A DNA stretch of 22,050 nt from a virus, in IMG/VR virus record IMGVR_UViG_3300045931_000045, positions 1-22,050 of that record. The stretch is one strand, 5' to 3'. This document shows positions 1 through 4,584 of this stretch, one piece after another (positions within the stretch are counted from its first letter, which is position 1; the number at the start of each line of letters is the position of its first letter). A program made the position numbers and the translations under genes. The notes beneath the pieces are model-generated. The model was not told where the DNA came from. It worked only from the letters and a program-made list of their open reading frames with translations, and made no database searches.

Positions 1-1
1 G

Positions 2-154
2 ATCGACCCGCTCATGGGTGGACGGTATTGGCCGGCCGTGGTTGCCTACTTCAACCGCCGGCATGGTCTGGCCGATACCGTACCCCTGCCGGCGGCAGAT
101 GGGATCGAGAACTGGCCATGCAAACCAAGTTCACGGCACCGGGATTCCGGCTGA
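2..154 (+). CDS. C-terminal fragment of a small excisionase-like or DNA-binding protein (5' end outside window)
   Basis: The reading frame is open from base 2 and ends at TGA 152-154, giving about 50 residues with no start inside the window. It reads as ordinary protein (a GRYWPAVVAYFNRRHGL stretch, then a Pro/Ala-rich segment ending in GIENWP), whereas the frames around it read less naturally. Its end overlaps the start of the recombinase gene by 37 bases. Small helix-turn-helix or AlpA-like proteins often lie directly upstream of phage integrases and control excision. The position fits that job, but the fragment carries no diagnostic motif, so excisionase is an inference. It could equally be an uncharacterised helper protein co-transcribed with the integrase. 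Confidence 0.45.
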   Translation: MDPLMGGRYWPAVVAYFNRRHGLADTVPLPAADGIENWPCKPSSRHRDSG

Positions 155-1353
155 TCAACGGGCGCGCCTATTGGGTGGCGCGTCCGGATCTGGTGAAGCG
201 CGGATATCTGCCGCGCACTGTCCGCCTGCATTACGATTTCGACGATCCGGCCGAGCGGGCGCAGGCCGAGGCGCGCTGCCGCGTGCTGCAGGCGGAAATG
301 CTGGAATGGGCAAGCGGGCCGAAACAGGGGGCTAGGTCCGACGGGACGGTGAAAGGCCTCCTGGCCGTGTACCAGACGGACCAGGACAGCCCGTACCGCA
401 AGCTGCGGCACAAGGTCGGGCTGCGGTACGCCGTCAACATGGCGGCGATCGAGCGCACGGTCGGCGGTCGCGTCCTGGCTACCCTTGGCGGCCGGGATTT
501 CCTTCGCTGGTTCGATAATTGGGCGCAGGGTGAGGATGGCGCCCGCCACATTCCGCGCGCCCACGGGCTGATTACGATGCTCCGGCTGGCCCTCAAGTTC
601 GGCGTGGTGCTCGAATTGCCGCACTGCGATCGGCTGTGCACCATCCTGTCTACGCTGCAGTTCGAGGTCGGGCGTCCGCGCACCATCGAGCTGACCGCCG
701 AGCATGCGCTTTCGATCCGGGCCGAGGCGCACCGGTGCGGCCTGCCGTCAATGGCGCTGGCGCAGGCCCTGATGTTCGACCTTCTGCTGAGGCAGAAGGA
801 TGTCATCGGCGAATGGATGCCGCAGTCCGAGCCCGGCATGTCCGACGTCACCCTTGGCCATGACAAGTGGCTCTACGGGATTACCTGGGCCAACGTCACG
901 CCCGACCTCGTCCTGACGCACCGGTTGAGCAAGAGCCTGCGCGGCCGGCACGCCATCATGGATCCGCGCGCAGGCAAGGCCAAGGCGTTCGACCTGAAGC
1001 TTTACCCTATGGTGATGCAGGAGCTGCAGCACGTGCCCGCCGAGCAGCGCGTCGGGCCGATCGTCAAGGACGAAGCTACCGGCCTGCCCTGGCGCACGTT
1101 CAAGTTCCGGCAGCGCTGGCGGGCGATTGCGCGGGCGGCCGGCGTGCCCGACGAGGTGCAGAACCGGGACAGCCGAGCGGGCGGGATCACCGAGGGCATC
1201 GAGGCCACCGGCGGCGATATCGAGGCTGCGCGCAAGGCGGCTGGGCATGCGCAGGCCAGCACCACGGCACGCTACAGCCGCGGCGACGATCGAGCGACGG
1301 CGAAAGTCGCGGTGCTGCGGGCGGAAAGAAGGAAGCGCGAACGTCCAGAATAA
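118..1353 (+). CDS. Phage tyrosine recombinase (integrase)
   Basis: A 411-residue protein of the tyrosine recombinase family, which cuts and rejoins attachment sites through a covalent 3'-phosphotyrosine. Catalytic landmarks are visible: Arg I at about R225 (LLLRQKD), a possible lysine at about K272, Arg II at R353 in NRDSRAGG, His at H377 in AGHAQAS, and the nucleophile Y386 in TTARYSRG, nine residues after that His as is usual. The HxxR box reads RDSR, so its His is replaced by R350. The N-terminal 180 residues would hold the arm-binding and SAM-like core-binding domains. I chose the ATG at 118 over an upstream ATG in the same frame at 28, because bases 2-154 read as the end of another gene. 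The lysine- and arginine-rich tail after Y386 is normal. Prophage integration and excision is the expected role. Confidence 0.88.
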   Translation: MQTKFTAPGFRLINGRAYWVARPDLVKRGYLPRTVRLHYDFDDPAERAQAEARCRVLQAEMLEWASGPKQGARSDGTVKGLLAVYQTDQDSPYRKLRHKVGLRYAVNMAAIERTVGGRVLATLGGRDFLRWFDNWAQGEDGARHIPRAHGLITMLRLALKFGVVLELPHCDRLCTILSTLQFEVGRPRTIELTAEHALSIRAEAHRCGLPSMALAQALMFDLLLRQKDVIGEWMPQSEPGMSDVTLGHDKWLYGITWANVTPDLVLTHRLSKSLRGRHAIMDPRAGKAKAFDLKLYPMVMQELQHVPAEQRVGPIVKDEATGLPWRTFKFRQRWRAIARAAGVPDEVQNRDSRAGGITEGIEATGGDIEAARKAAGHAQASTTARYSRGDDRATAKVAVLRAERRKRERPE

Positions 1354-1427
1354 CGCGATAGTATGACCGATAGCCGGATCAACGGGTTATGCTGGTTTCG
1401 CCGTCATGCTACATAAAGGTCTAAGCC

Positions 1428-1565
1428 TTGGACAACAAAGAAGAAATTACGCAAATACTGCTGCGCGCCGAGAATGCCCATTTCCGCGACCTGTTGATAA
1501 AAGGGCTGCCGGTCACGGGATTGGAACTATCCGAGGACATCGGACATGCGCTCGCCACGGTATAG
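1428..1565 (+). CDS. Small hypothetical protein, 45 residues, TTG start
   Basis: A short frame opens at TTG 1428 and closes at TAG 1563-1565. The translation begins MDNKEEITQILLRAENAHF, is mostly acidic and helical, and ends in ALATV. An AAAGG stretch at 1415-1419 lies 8 bases before the TTG, a good Shine-Dalgarno distance and the main support for the start. It sits 74 bases after the integrase stop and 17 bases before the next ORF, so it heads a run of very small accessory genes. I do not recognise the family. It could be a non-coding leader, but composition and spacing favour a real small protein. Confidence 0.5.
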   Translation: MDNKEEITQILLRAENAHFRDLLIKGLPVTGLELSEDIGHALATV

Positions 1566-1582
1566 CGAGACGAGGGCAAGAA

Positions 1583-1876
1583 ATGAGATTGATGCACGTC
1601 ACAGAGATCGACGAGGGAGAGCTTGCGATACGCATGGCCGAGGCGGCAATAGGCATAAAGCGCCCGCCTGGAAAAACGCAGGCAGAGGTTCTTGCATCGT
1701 TTCCGGCAGACTGGGGCGCAGCATTCAGCCGCGCGGCCAGAGCCGCCATGAAATATTGGGGAGAGTGCATCGAGGCGGGGCAAGACGATGACGACTATGA
1801 CAGCACAGAGGAGCGGTTGCGGGCGGCGCTACAGCGCATACAGACAAAGGCTCCCTCGATGACATATCGGCGATAG
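1583..1876 (+). CDS. Hypothetical phage accessory protein, 97 residues
   Basis: The protein starts MRLMHVTEIDEGELAIRM and continues as a helix-rich, acidic sequence with an aspartate-rich loop (EAGQDDDDYDSTEERL) before a helical C-terminus. The frame is open further upstream, to 1406, but that extension is arginine-rich and overlaps the preceding 45-residue ORF out of frame. A GAGGG box at 1572-1576 lies 6 bases before ATG 1583, which fixes the start. I do not recognise a family and see no signal peptide, membrane segment or catalytic motif. It belongs to the string of small plus-strand genes after the integrase. Such genes in temperate phages often encode host-takeover or superinfection functions, but nothing here shows which. 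Confidence 0.6.
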   Translation: MRLMHVTEIDEGELAIRMAEAAIGIKRPPGKTQAEVLASFPADWGAAFSRAARAAMKYWGECIEAGQDDDDYDSTEERLRAALQRIQTKAPSMTYRR

Positions 1877-1908
1877 CCAGCGAGGCATTACGATGACCAA
1901 GTACCGCG

Positions 1909-2130
1909 ATGACTGAGAGACCAAAGCCCGCGCATATCATCAGCGCCCTCGCCCGCATGGCTGAGGGAGCTAGAGAACGCGGACATTACTCAATGGATCG
2001 GCTCGACGCCGCTTGGTGTGAGGCGGCGATCGACCTGATTGGTCATATGCACGAGCGATTGCGCGCTCATACTGATTGTCCAGTATGCGCGGATACCGAT
2101 CGCTATGCGTCCCGACGGGGTGCATTATGA
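1909..2130 (+). CDS. Small hypothetical protein with a CPVC motif, 73 residues
   Basis: The 73-residue protein is largely helical, with two amphipathic stretches around residues 10-25 and 30-52. It ends in a short segment with a CxxC pair (C57, C60, in DCPVCAD). A lone CxxC could be half of a zinc site completed by nearby His residues or by dimerisation, but this is not certain. Its TGA overlaps the ATG of the next gene by four bases (2127-2130), implying translational coupling. The start is moderately supported: a 7-codon ORF (1892-1915, beginning MTKY) overlaps the ATG, and no strong ribosome binding site is visible. The CP-aliphatic-CAD motif recurs in the tiny ORF at 2461-2556. Confidence 0.55.
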   Translation: MTERPKPAHIISALARMAEGARERGHYSMDRLDAAWCEAAIDLIGHMHERLRAHTDCPVCADTDRYASRRGAL

Positions 2131-2303
2131 CAAAGTACGCATGGGAGAGACAAGAGGCCGGCTGGTACACCAGCCCGCGTGGCGGGATCGTCCAGGAGTA
2201 CGACGGATGGTATTACTGGCCCGATGATAGCGATCGTAGGATAGGTCCGTTTCGATCAGCCATTGCCGCTATGAGGCACGCTGACCAGGAATCCAAGCGA
2301 TGA
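2127..2303 (+). CDS. Small Trp/Tyr-rich hypothetical protein, 58 residues
   Basis: The protein begins MTKYAWERQEAGWYTSPRGG and continues with a DGWYYWP stretch and IGPFRSAIAAMRHA. Aromatic strands followed by a GPF-x-S-x3-A-x2-A helix are a pattern I associate with small phage proteins that resemble the β-β-α ends of larger phage proteins. No function is established. The start is ATG 2127, which overlaps the stop of the preceding gene as ATGA; the frame is open further upstream, but that part lies inside the preceding gene. The stop at 2301-2303 overlaps the next ATG in the same way. It is probably translated by re-initiation from the upstream frame. Confidence 0.6.
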   Translation: MTKYAWERQEAGWYTSPRGGIVQEYDGWYYWPDDSDRRIGPFRSAIAAMRHADQESKR

Positions 2304-2464
2304 CACAGGGCACAATGATGACGCTGCGTGAAAGGCAGCTTGCTCTAGCTGATCGGATCGCATTTGAGATCAAATGCGGCGTTCGGCACTATACGCTCGG
2401 AGGAGCCGAGCTTGACTGGGTTATCGAGGCAATCCGCCGCGCATACGGTGAGCAGAAACCATGA
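2300..2464 (+). CDS. Small helical hypothetical protein, 54 residues
   Basis: The frame runs from ATG 2300 to TGA 2462-2464 and encodes a compact, mostly helical protein (TLRERQLALADRIAFEIKCG, then ELDWVIEAIRRAYG). Both ends use ATGA overlaps with their neighbours, which is the strongest evidence that it is translated. A second in-frame ATG pair at codons 6-7 could serve as an alternative start. I recognise no family. Length and helical make-up would suit a small regulator or an inhibitor of a host protein, but that is only context. Confidence 0.55.
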   Translation: MTQGTMMTLRERQLALADRIAFEIKCGVRHYTLGGAELDWVIEAIRRAYGEQKP

Positions 2465-2556
2465 CCTGCAACCACACCGAAGTCGTCAGACATGCAGCCT
2501 GTGATCTGCGCTGCCCCATCTGCGCCGACCCGCGGCGGATGGCCGCCGCGGCCTAA
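2461..2556 (+). CDS. Very small Cys/His-rich protein, 31 residues, possible zinc knuckle
   Basis: This 96-base frame (ATG 2461 to TAA 2554-2556) encodes C3, H5, H11, C14, C18 and C21, ending in RCPICADPRRM and an alanine tail. It is linked by an ATGA overlap to the gene before it. The C-x2-C plus upstream Cys/His arrangement could bind one zinc ion. It lies directly upstream of the methyltransferase relic and the Mom-family gene. In phage Mu, a small zinc-binding protein (Com) is encoded just before mom and activates its translation. The resemblance is positional and in metal ligands only; I see no sequence alignment with Com. It may instead be the remains of a longer gene destroyed by the deletion that made the relic. 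Confidence 0.4.
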   Translation: MTCNHTEVVRHAACDLRCPICADPRRMAAAA

Positions 2557-2740
2557 CCTATCGCGATCACGACACGGGGGTTCTATCGGAGCAGATTGGT
2601 GGGCAGTTGAACCCGACGTGGGTCGAGTGGCTCATGGGGTTCCCGCTCGATTGGACCGACTGCGCGCCCTCGGCAATGCGGTCGTCCCGCAAATCCCGGA
2701 AATCATCGGGCGGGCAATCATGAACACTTTGAAGCCATGA
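2505..2740 (+). pseudogene. Relic of a C5-cytosine DNA methyltransferase (C-terminal end, two frames)
   Basis: Two overlapping frames carry consecutive pieces of a Dcm-type methyltransferase. The frame open from 2505 contains LNPTWVEWLMGFPLDWTD (about 2610-2660), typical of the region just after the target-recognition domain. The frame ending at TGA 2738-2740 contains RLRALGNAVVPQ (about 2657-2692), matching conserved motif X near the C-terminus of the family. Joining them needs a -1 shift near 2650-2660. Everything upstream is missing: the SAM-binding motif I, the catalytic Pro-Cys motif IV and motif VIII, some 250-300 residues. It therefore cannot be an active enzyme. Its last codon overlaps the Mom-family start as ATGA, suggesting the original gene was coupled to it. 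The double-frame ending may be old, since proteins ending in the alternative frame seem familiar from Rhizobiales phages. Confidence 0.7.
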
Positions 2741-3456
2741 GAGTTGACTACACCATAACCGGTGCCGAACCGGATGAAATATGGCCCTTGGTCCGGGATC
2801 ATCATTATTCCGGGCGGATGCCGGCGAACATTCAGCATTGTTACGCTATCCGGCGGCCGGGTGGATTGTTTGGAGATTCCGGCGAACCGATTGCAGGCAT
2901 CATCTATTCAATTCCGCCAACCCGTTGGTCAGAAAATTCCCTGGTAGAATTATCACGGCTTGTCCGGCATCCGAGTTGTGCAATTCCATTAACTAAACTG
3001 ATCAGTTTCACATTCCCATGGCTCAAACGGGCCGGGTGGGCGCTCGCTGTTAGCTTTGCGGATTGGACACAAAAGCACCACGGCGGGATTTATCAGGCTG
3101 GCGGTTGGTTATACGGCGGGTTGCGCGAAAGGCGCATGGACGGCCTTCTAATCGGCGGCAAATTCCTTTCCGGGAGGACATGCAACCACGTCTATGGAAC
3201 GCGGTCGCCAAGCAAGATTTTAGAACGTCTGCCGGAAGCGGATATTGAACCGCATTATGATGAAGGTAAGCACCTGTACTGGCGCCCGGTTGCGGTAGCC
3301 GGCCGGGCGAAAGCCAAGCGGCTTGGACTCAAGTCGCTACCCTATCCGAAACCCAATGCGGCCGGTCTAGTGGACGAGCCACCCCCAGGTGGTGTGAGCC
3401 CCGAGCATACCGGGGAGGCCGCTCCATGCGCTCTCACTTCTAAAGAGCAAGAATGA
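2737..3456 (+). CDS. mom-like: Mom-family DNA adenine modification protein
   Basis: A 239-residue protein that I recognise as the Mom family, the GNAT-fold relatives of phage Mu Mom. Mu Mom modifies the N6 of adenine in phage DNA (methylcarbamoyl/acetamido-adenine) and so blocks many restriction enzymes. Visible family hallmarks are HHYSGRMP at residues 22-29, a β-strand pair around GEPIAGIIYSIP (49-60), ELSRLV (71-76) leading into a helix with LTKLISF, then SFADWTQKHHGG (106-117), YQAGGW, and C-terminal DEGKHLYWR and LPYPKP. These suggest an intact catalytic core. The last 35 residues are low-complexity and probably flexible. The gene is coupled by ATGA to the methyltransferase relic upstream and to the XF1762-like gene downstream. 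I inferred the function by recognition; the exact chemistry in this phage is unknown. Confidence 0.75.
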   Translation: MRVDYTITGAEPDEIWPLVRDHHYSGRMPANIQHCYAIRRPGGLFGDSGEPIAGIIYSIPPTRWSENSLVELSRLVRHPSCAIPLTKLISFTFPWLKRAGWALAVSFADWTQKHHGGIYQAGGWLYGGLRERRMDGLLIGGKFLSGRTCNHVYGTRSPSKILERLPEADIEPHYDEGKHLYWRPVAVAGRAKAKRLGLKSLPYPKPNAAGLVDEPPPGGVSPEHTGEAAPCALTSKEQE

Positions 3457-3848
3457 AGCAGAAACTCACCATAGAGCGCTTGGGGCTTGATGAGGCGAAC
3501 GCATTCGTGAAGGCCCATCACCGCCACCATATGCCAGTCATCGGGCACCTGTTTTCAATCGGGGCTGCGCTCGGAGACAAGATCGTTGGCATCGTTATAG
3601 TTGGCCGGCCGGTATCCAGAATGCGCGATGACGGGATGACGGCAGAGGTCACCCGCCTCTGCACCGATGGCACCCGTAACGCATGCTCGTTTCTGTACGG
3701 GGCGGCTGCTCGCTGCTCTGGCCTCCATAGCCGAATGGGGAGAAATGGGCCATTGCCCGTGCGCGGCGACAGCGCGAGCTGGACCCCGGAGGCGATCGCC
3801 GCGCTGCGGGCGCTCGAGCGCGCGGGGCATGAAATGGCGTGGCGCTAA
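3453..3848 (+). CDS. XF1762-family protein, C-terminus replaced or truncated
   Basis: Residues 1-87 match the XF1762 family that I recall from many prophages: EANAFVKAHHRHHMPVIGH, a strand with KIVGIVIVGRPVSR, a short DDG loop, then EVTRLCTDGTRNACSFLYGA. Intact members run to about 150 residues and finish with a second strand-helix unit carrying a GT-x-L-x3-GW signature. Here that part is absent. After residue 87 (about base 3714) the sequence becomes unrelated-looking and ends in SASWTPEAIAALRALERAGH, which resembles the start of a small helix-turn-helix protein. A deletion or recombination fusing the gene to another fragment is likely. The family's function is unsettled; its layout parallels the Mom-type GNAT core. 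The start overlaps the mom-like stop (ATGA). It is the last plus-strand gene before the terminator. Confidence 0.65.
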   Translation: MKQKLTIERLGLDEANAFVKAHHRHHMPVIGHLFSIGAALGDKIVGIVIVGRPVSRMRDDGMTAEVTRLCTDGTRNACSFLYGAAARCSGLHSRMGRNGPLPVRGDSASWTPEAIAALRALERAGHEMAWR

Positions 3849-3867
3849 TCGGAATTCTGTCCGCAAC

Positions 3868-3897
3868 AAAAAAGCCCCGGTGTTAGCCGGGGCTAGT
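3868..3897 (-). terminator. Rho-independent terminator of the minus-strand late operon, possibly bidirectional
   Basis: A perfect 8-base-pair stem, AGCCCCGG (3873-3880) and CCGGGGCT (3887-3894), encloses a 6-base loop. On the minus strand it is followed by a run of six T (complement of the A run 3868-3873), an ideal intrinsic terminator 22 bases after the last lysis-region gene. On the plus strand only AGTTTA follows, so termination of the Mom/XF1762 transcript would be weaker. It marks the meeting point of the two convergent blocks. Confidence 0.88.
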
Positions 3898-3918
3898 TTA
3901 CAGGGAGCGCAGATTAAA

Positions 3919-4125
3919 TCATAAAAGTCGCGAGAGGCCGGCGCTCGGCAGCAGGATGCGCAGGATGAGCAGCAACGCGACCAGCACGAACACAACCCAA
4001 ATGATCTTGATGACCTTATCCGGCAGGGCCACGCCTGCCACCGTCTGCAGCGCCCATATGATCAGGTAGATCACCGCGGCTACAATCAGCAGATAGATCA
4101 GCACCAGGATGATTGACTCAAGCAT
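3919..4125 (-). CDS. Small two-span membrane protein (Thivi_2564-like, possible holin)
   Basis: The 68-residue protein has two hydrophobic spans, residues about 4-27 (ESIILVLIYLLIVAAVIYLI) and about 41-62 (IIWVVFVLVALLLILRILL). They are joined by a short loop with LPDKVIK, and the protein ends in a short basic tail. This layout and the ALPDKVIKIIWV segment resemble the small Thivi_2564-type membrane proteins of proteobacterial phages. Size, topology and position after the endolysin suit a class II holin or a holin partner, but there is no functional proof. I take ATG 4125 as the start because a perfect AGGAGG lies five bases upstream; the frame is open to 4287, but that part is antisense-like and non-hydrophobic. 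It is the final gene of the late operon. Confidence 0.65.
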   Translation of the reverse strand: MLESIILVLIYLLIVAAVIYLIIWALQTVAGVALPDKVIKIIWVVFVLVALLLILRILLPSAGLSRLL

Positions 4126-4303
4126 TGTCGCCTCCTGTGAGTTTGGCCACGACCTCGGCGAGCTCGCCGCGCACAACCTGCATCGCACCGGCAAAATTGA
4201 GATGTATGAGACCGGGCTTGCCTTCGGGCGCGACCGTTGCGACAGCGGCCGGATTGACCCAAACCGGCGACCCGTCCGGCCGTTCAAGCTGAATGAATTT
4301 CAT
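4118..4303 (-). CDS. Small FlbD-like hypothetical protein, 61 residues
   Basis: The sequence starts MKFIQLERPDGSPVWVNPAA and continues with a strand-turn-strand pattern ending in a helix (GELAEVVAKLTGGDNA). It resembles the short FlbD-type fold: an N-terminal IxLxRxDGxxxxVN motif with a C-terminal EVV-x-K helix. FlbD-like domains occur in small proteins of flagellar operons and phages and have no fixed enzymatic role. Here the protein lies between two small membrane proteins of the lysis region, with an ATGA overlap upstream (4300-4303) and an 8-base overlap with the gene after it. It might modulate lysis timing, but only its position suggests that. Confidence 0.6.
   Translation of the reverse strand: MKFIQLERPDGSPVWVNPAAVATVAPEGKPGLIHLNFAGAMQVVRGELAEVVAKLTGGDNA
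4131..4136 (-). promoter_or_regulatory. Strong Shine-Dalgarno AGGAGG of the small membrane protein
   Basis: The minus strand reads AGGAGG here, five bases before ATG 4125. It lies inside the 3' end of the preceding gene, fixes the start of the 68-residue protein, and predicts stronger translation than for its upstream neighbours. Confidence 0.85.
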
Positions 4304-4584
4304 GGGCAGTTGCCAGCGTCAGTGCGGATGATGTTCTGAATCGAATTCTCAACCGGCAGCGACGTCTTGCTCGGCGGCGGGTGCGTCAACGTCAGGCAGC
4401 GGTCGAACAGCGACTGCACGATCTGTCCGATCCGTTCGCCGCGGTGCGCGTGCTGGCGCTCGTTGTAGAAAACAAACGCCAACAAACTGATGTTGGTGAT
4501 CAGGATGGCGAGCAGAAGCGGGTTGGTCTTGAGCGCGTCGATGATGCCGACTGCCGCCTTGCCGCCGTTGCCGGGCAGGCTCAT
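4300..4584 (-). CDS. Single-span membrane protein of the lysis cassette, 94 residues
   Basis: A short Gly/Lys N-terminus is followed by one hydrophobic span at about residues 22-40 (NPLLLAILITNISLLAFVFY). After it comes a basic, heptad-like helix (NERQHAHRGERIGQIVQSLF) and a Pro/Ser-rich tail. One span with a periplasm-sized soluble part is compatible with an inner-membrane spanin subunit (Rz-like) or a pinholin-type protein. The C-terminal region is shorter and less coiled-coil than in classical Rz. No lipobox ORF for an Rz1 partner was found overlapping it. It overlaps the endolysin stop and the next start by four bases each, so the lysis genes form one translationally coupled set. Confidence 0.55.
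   Translation of the reverse strand: MSLPGNGGKAAVGIIDALKTNPLLLAILITNISLLAFVFYNERQHAHRGERIGQIVQSLFDRCLTLTHPPPSKTSLPVENSIQNIIRTDAGNCP

Noticed and set aside
46-866. Two minus-strand frames of 228 and 211 residues under the integrase
   Set aside because: The integrase reads through with all catalytic motifs; the antisense frames are arginine- and alanine-rich noise.
1-1427. A possible phage attachment site next to the integrase
   Set aside because: No tRNA end or direct repeat could be recognised within the window; the prophage ends probably lie outside.
1892-1915. A 7-codon ORF starting MTKY, like the start of the gene at 2127
   Set aside because: Too short to call a gene. It may be a remnant of a duplicated gene start, but there is no further similarity to support this.
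3375-3420. Small GC-rich hairpins near the end of the mom-like gene
   Set aside because: CCCCG/CGGGG at about 3400-3416 could fold, but it lies in coding sequence and has no T run or A run; too weak for a terminator or regulator call.
3555-3995. A 146-residue minus-strand frame crossing the terminator
   Set aside because: It runs through the hairpin and into the plus-strand XF1762-like gene. Its Cys/Ser-rich start is the reverse of coding sequence elsewhere.
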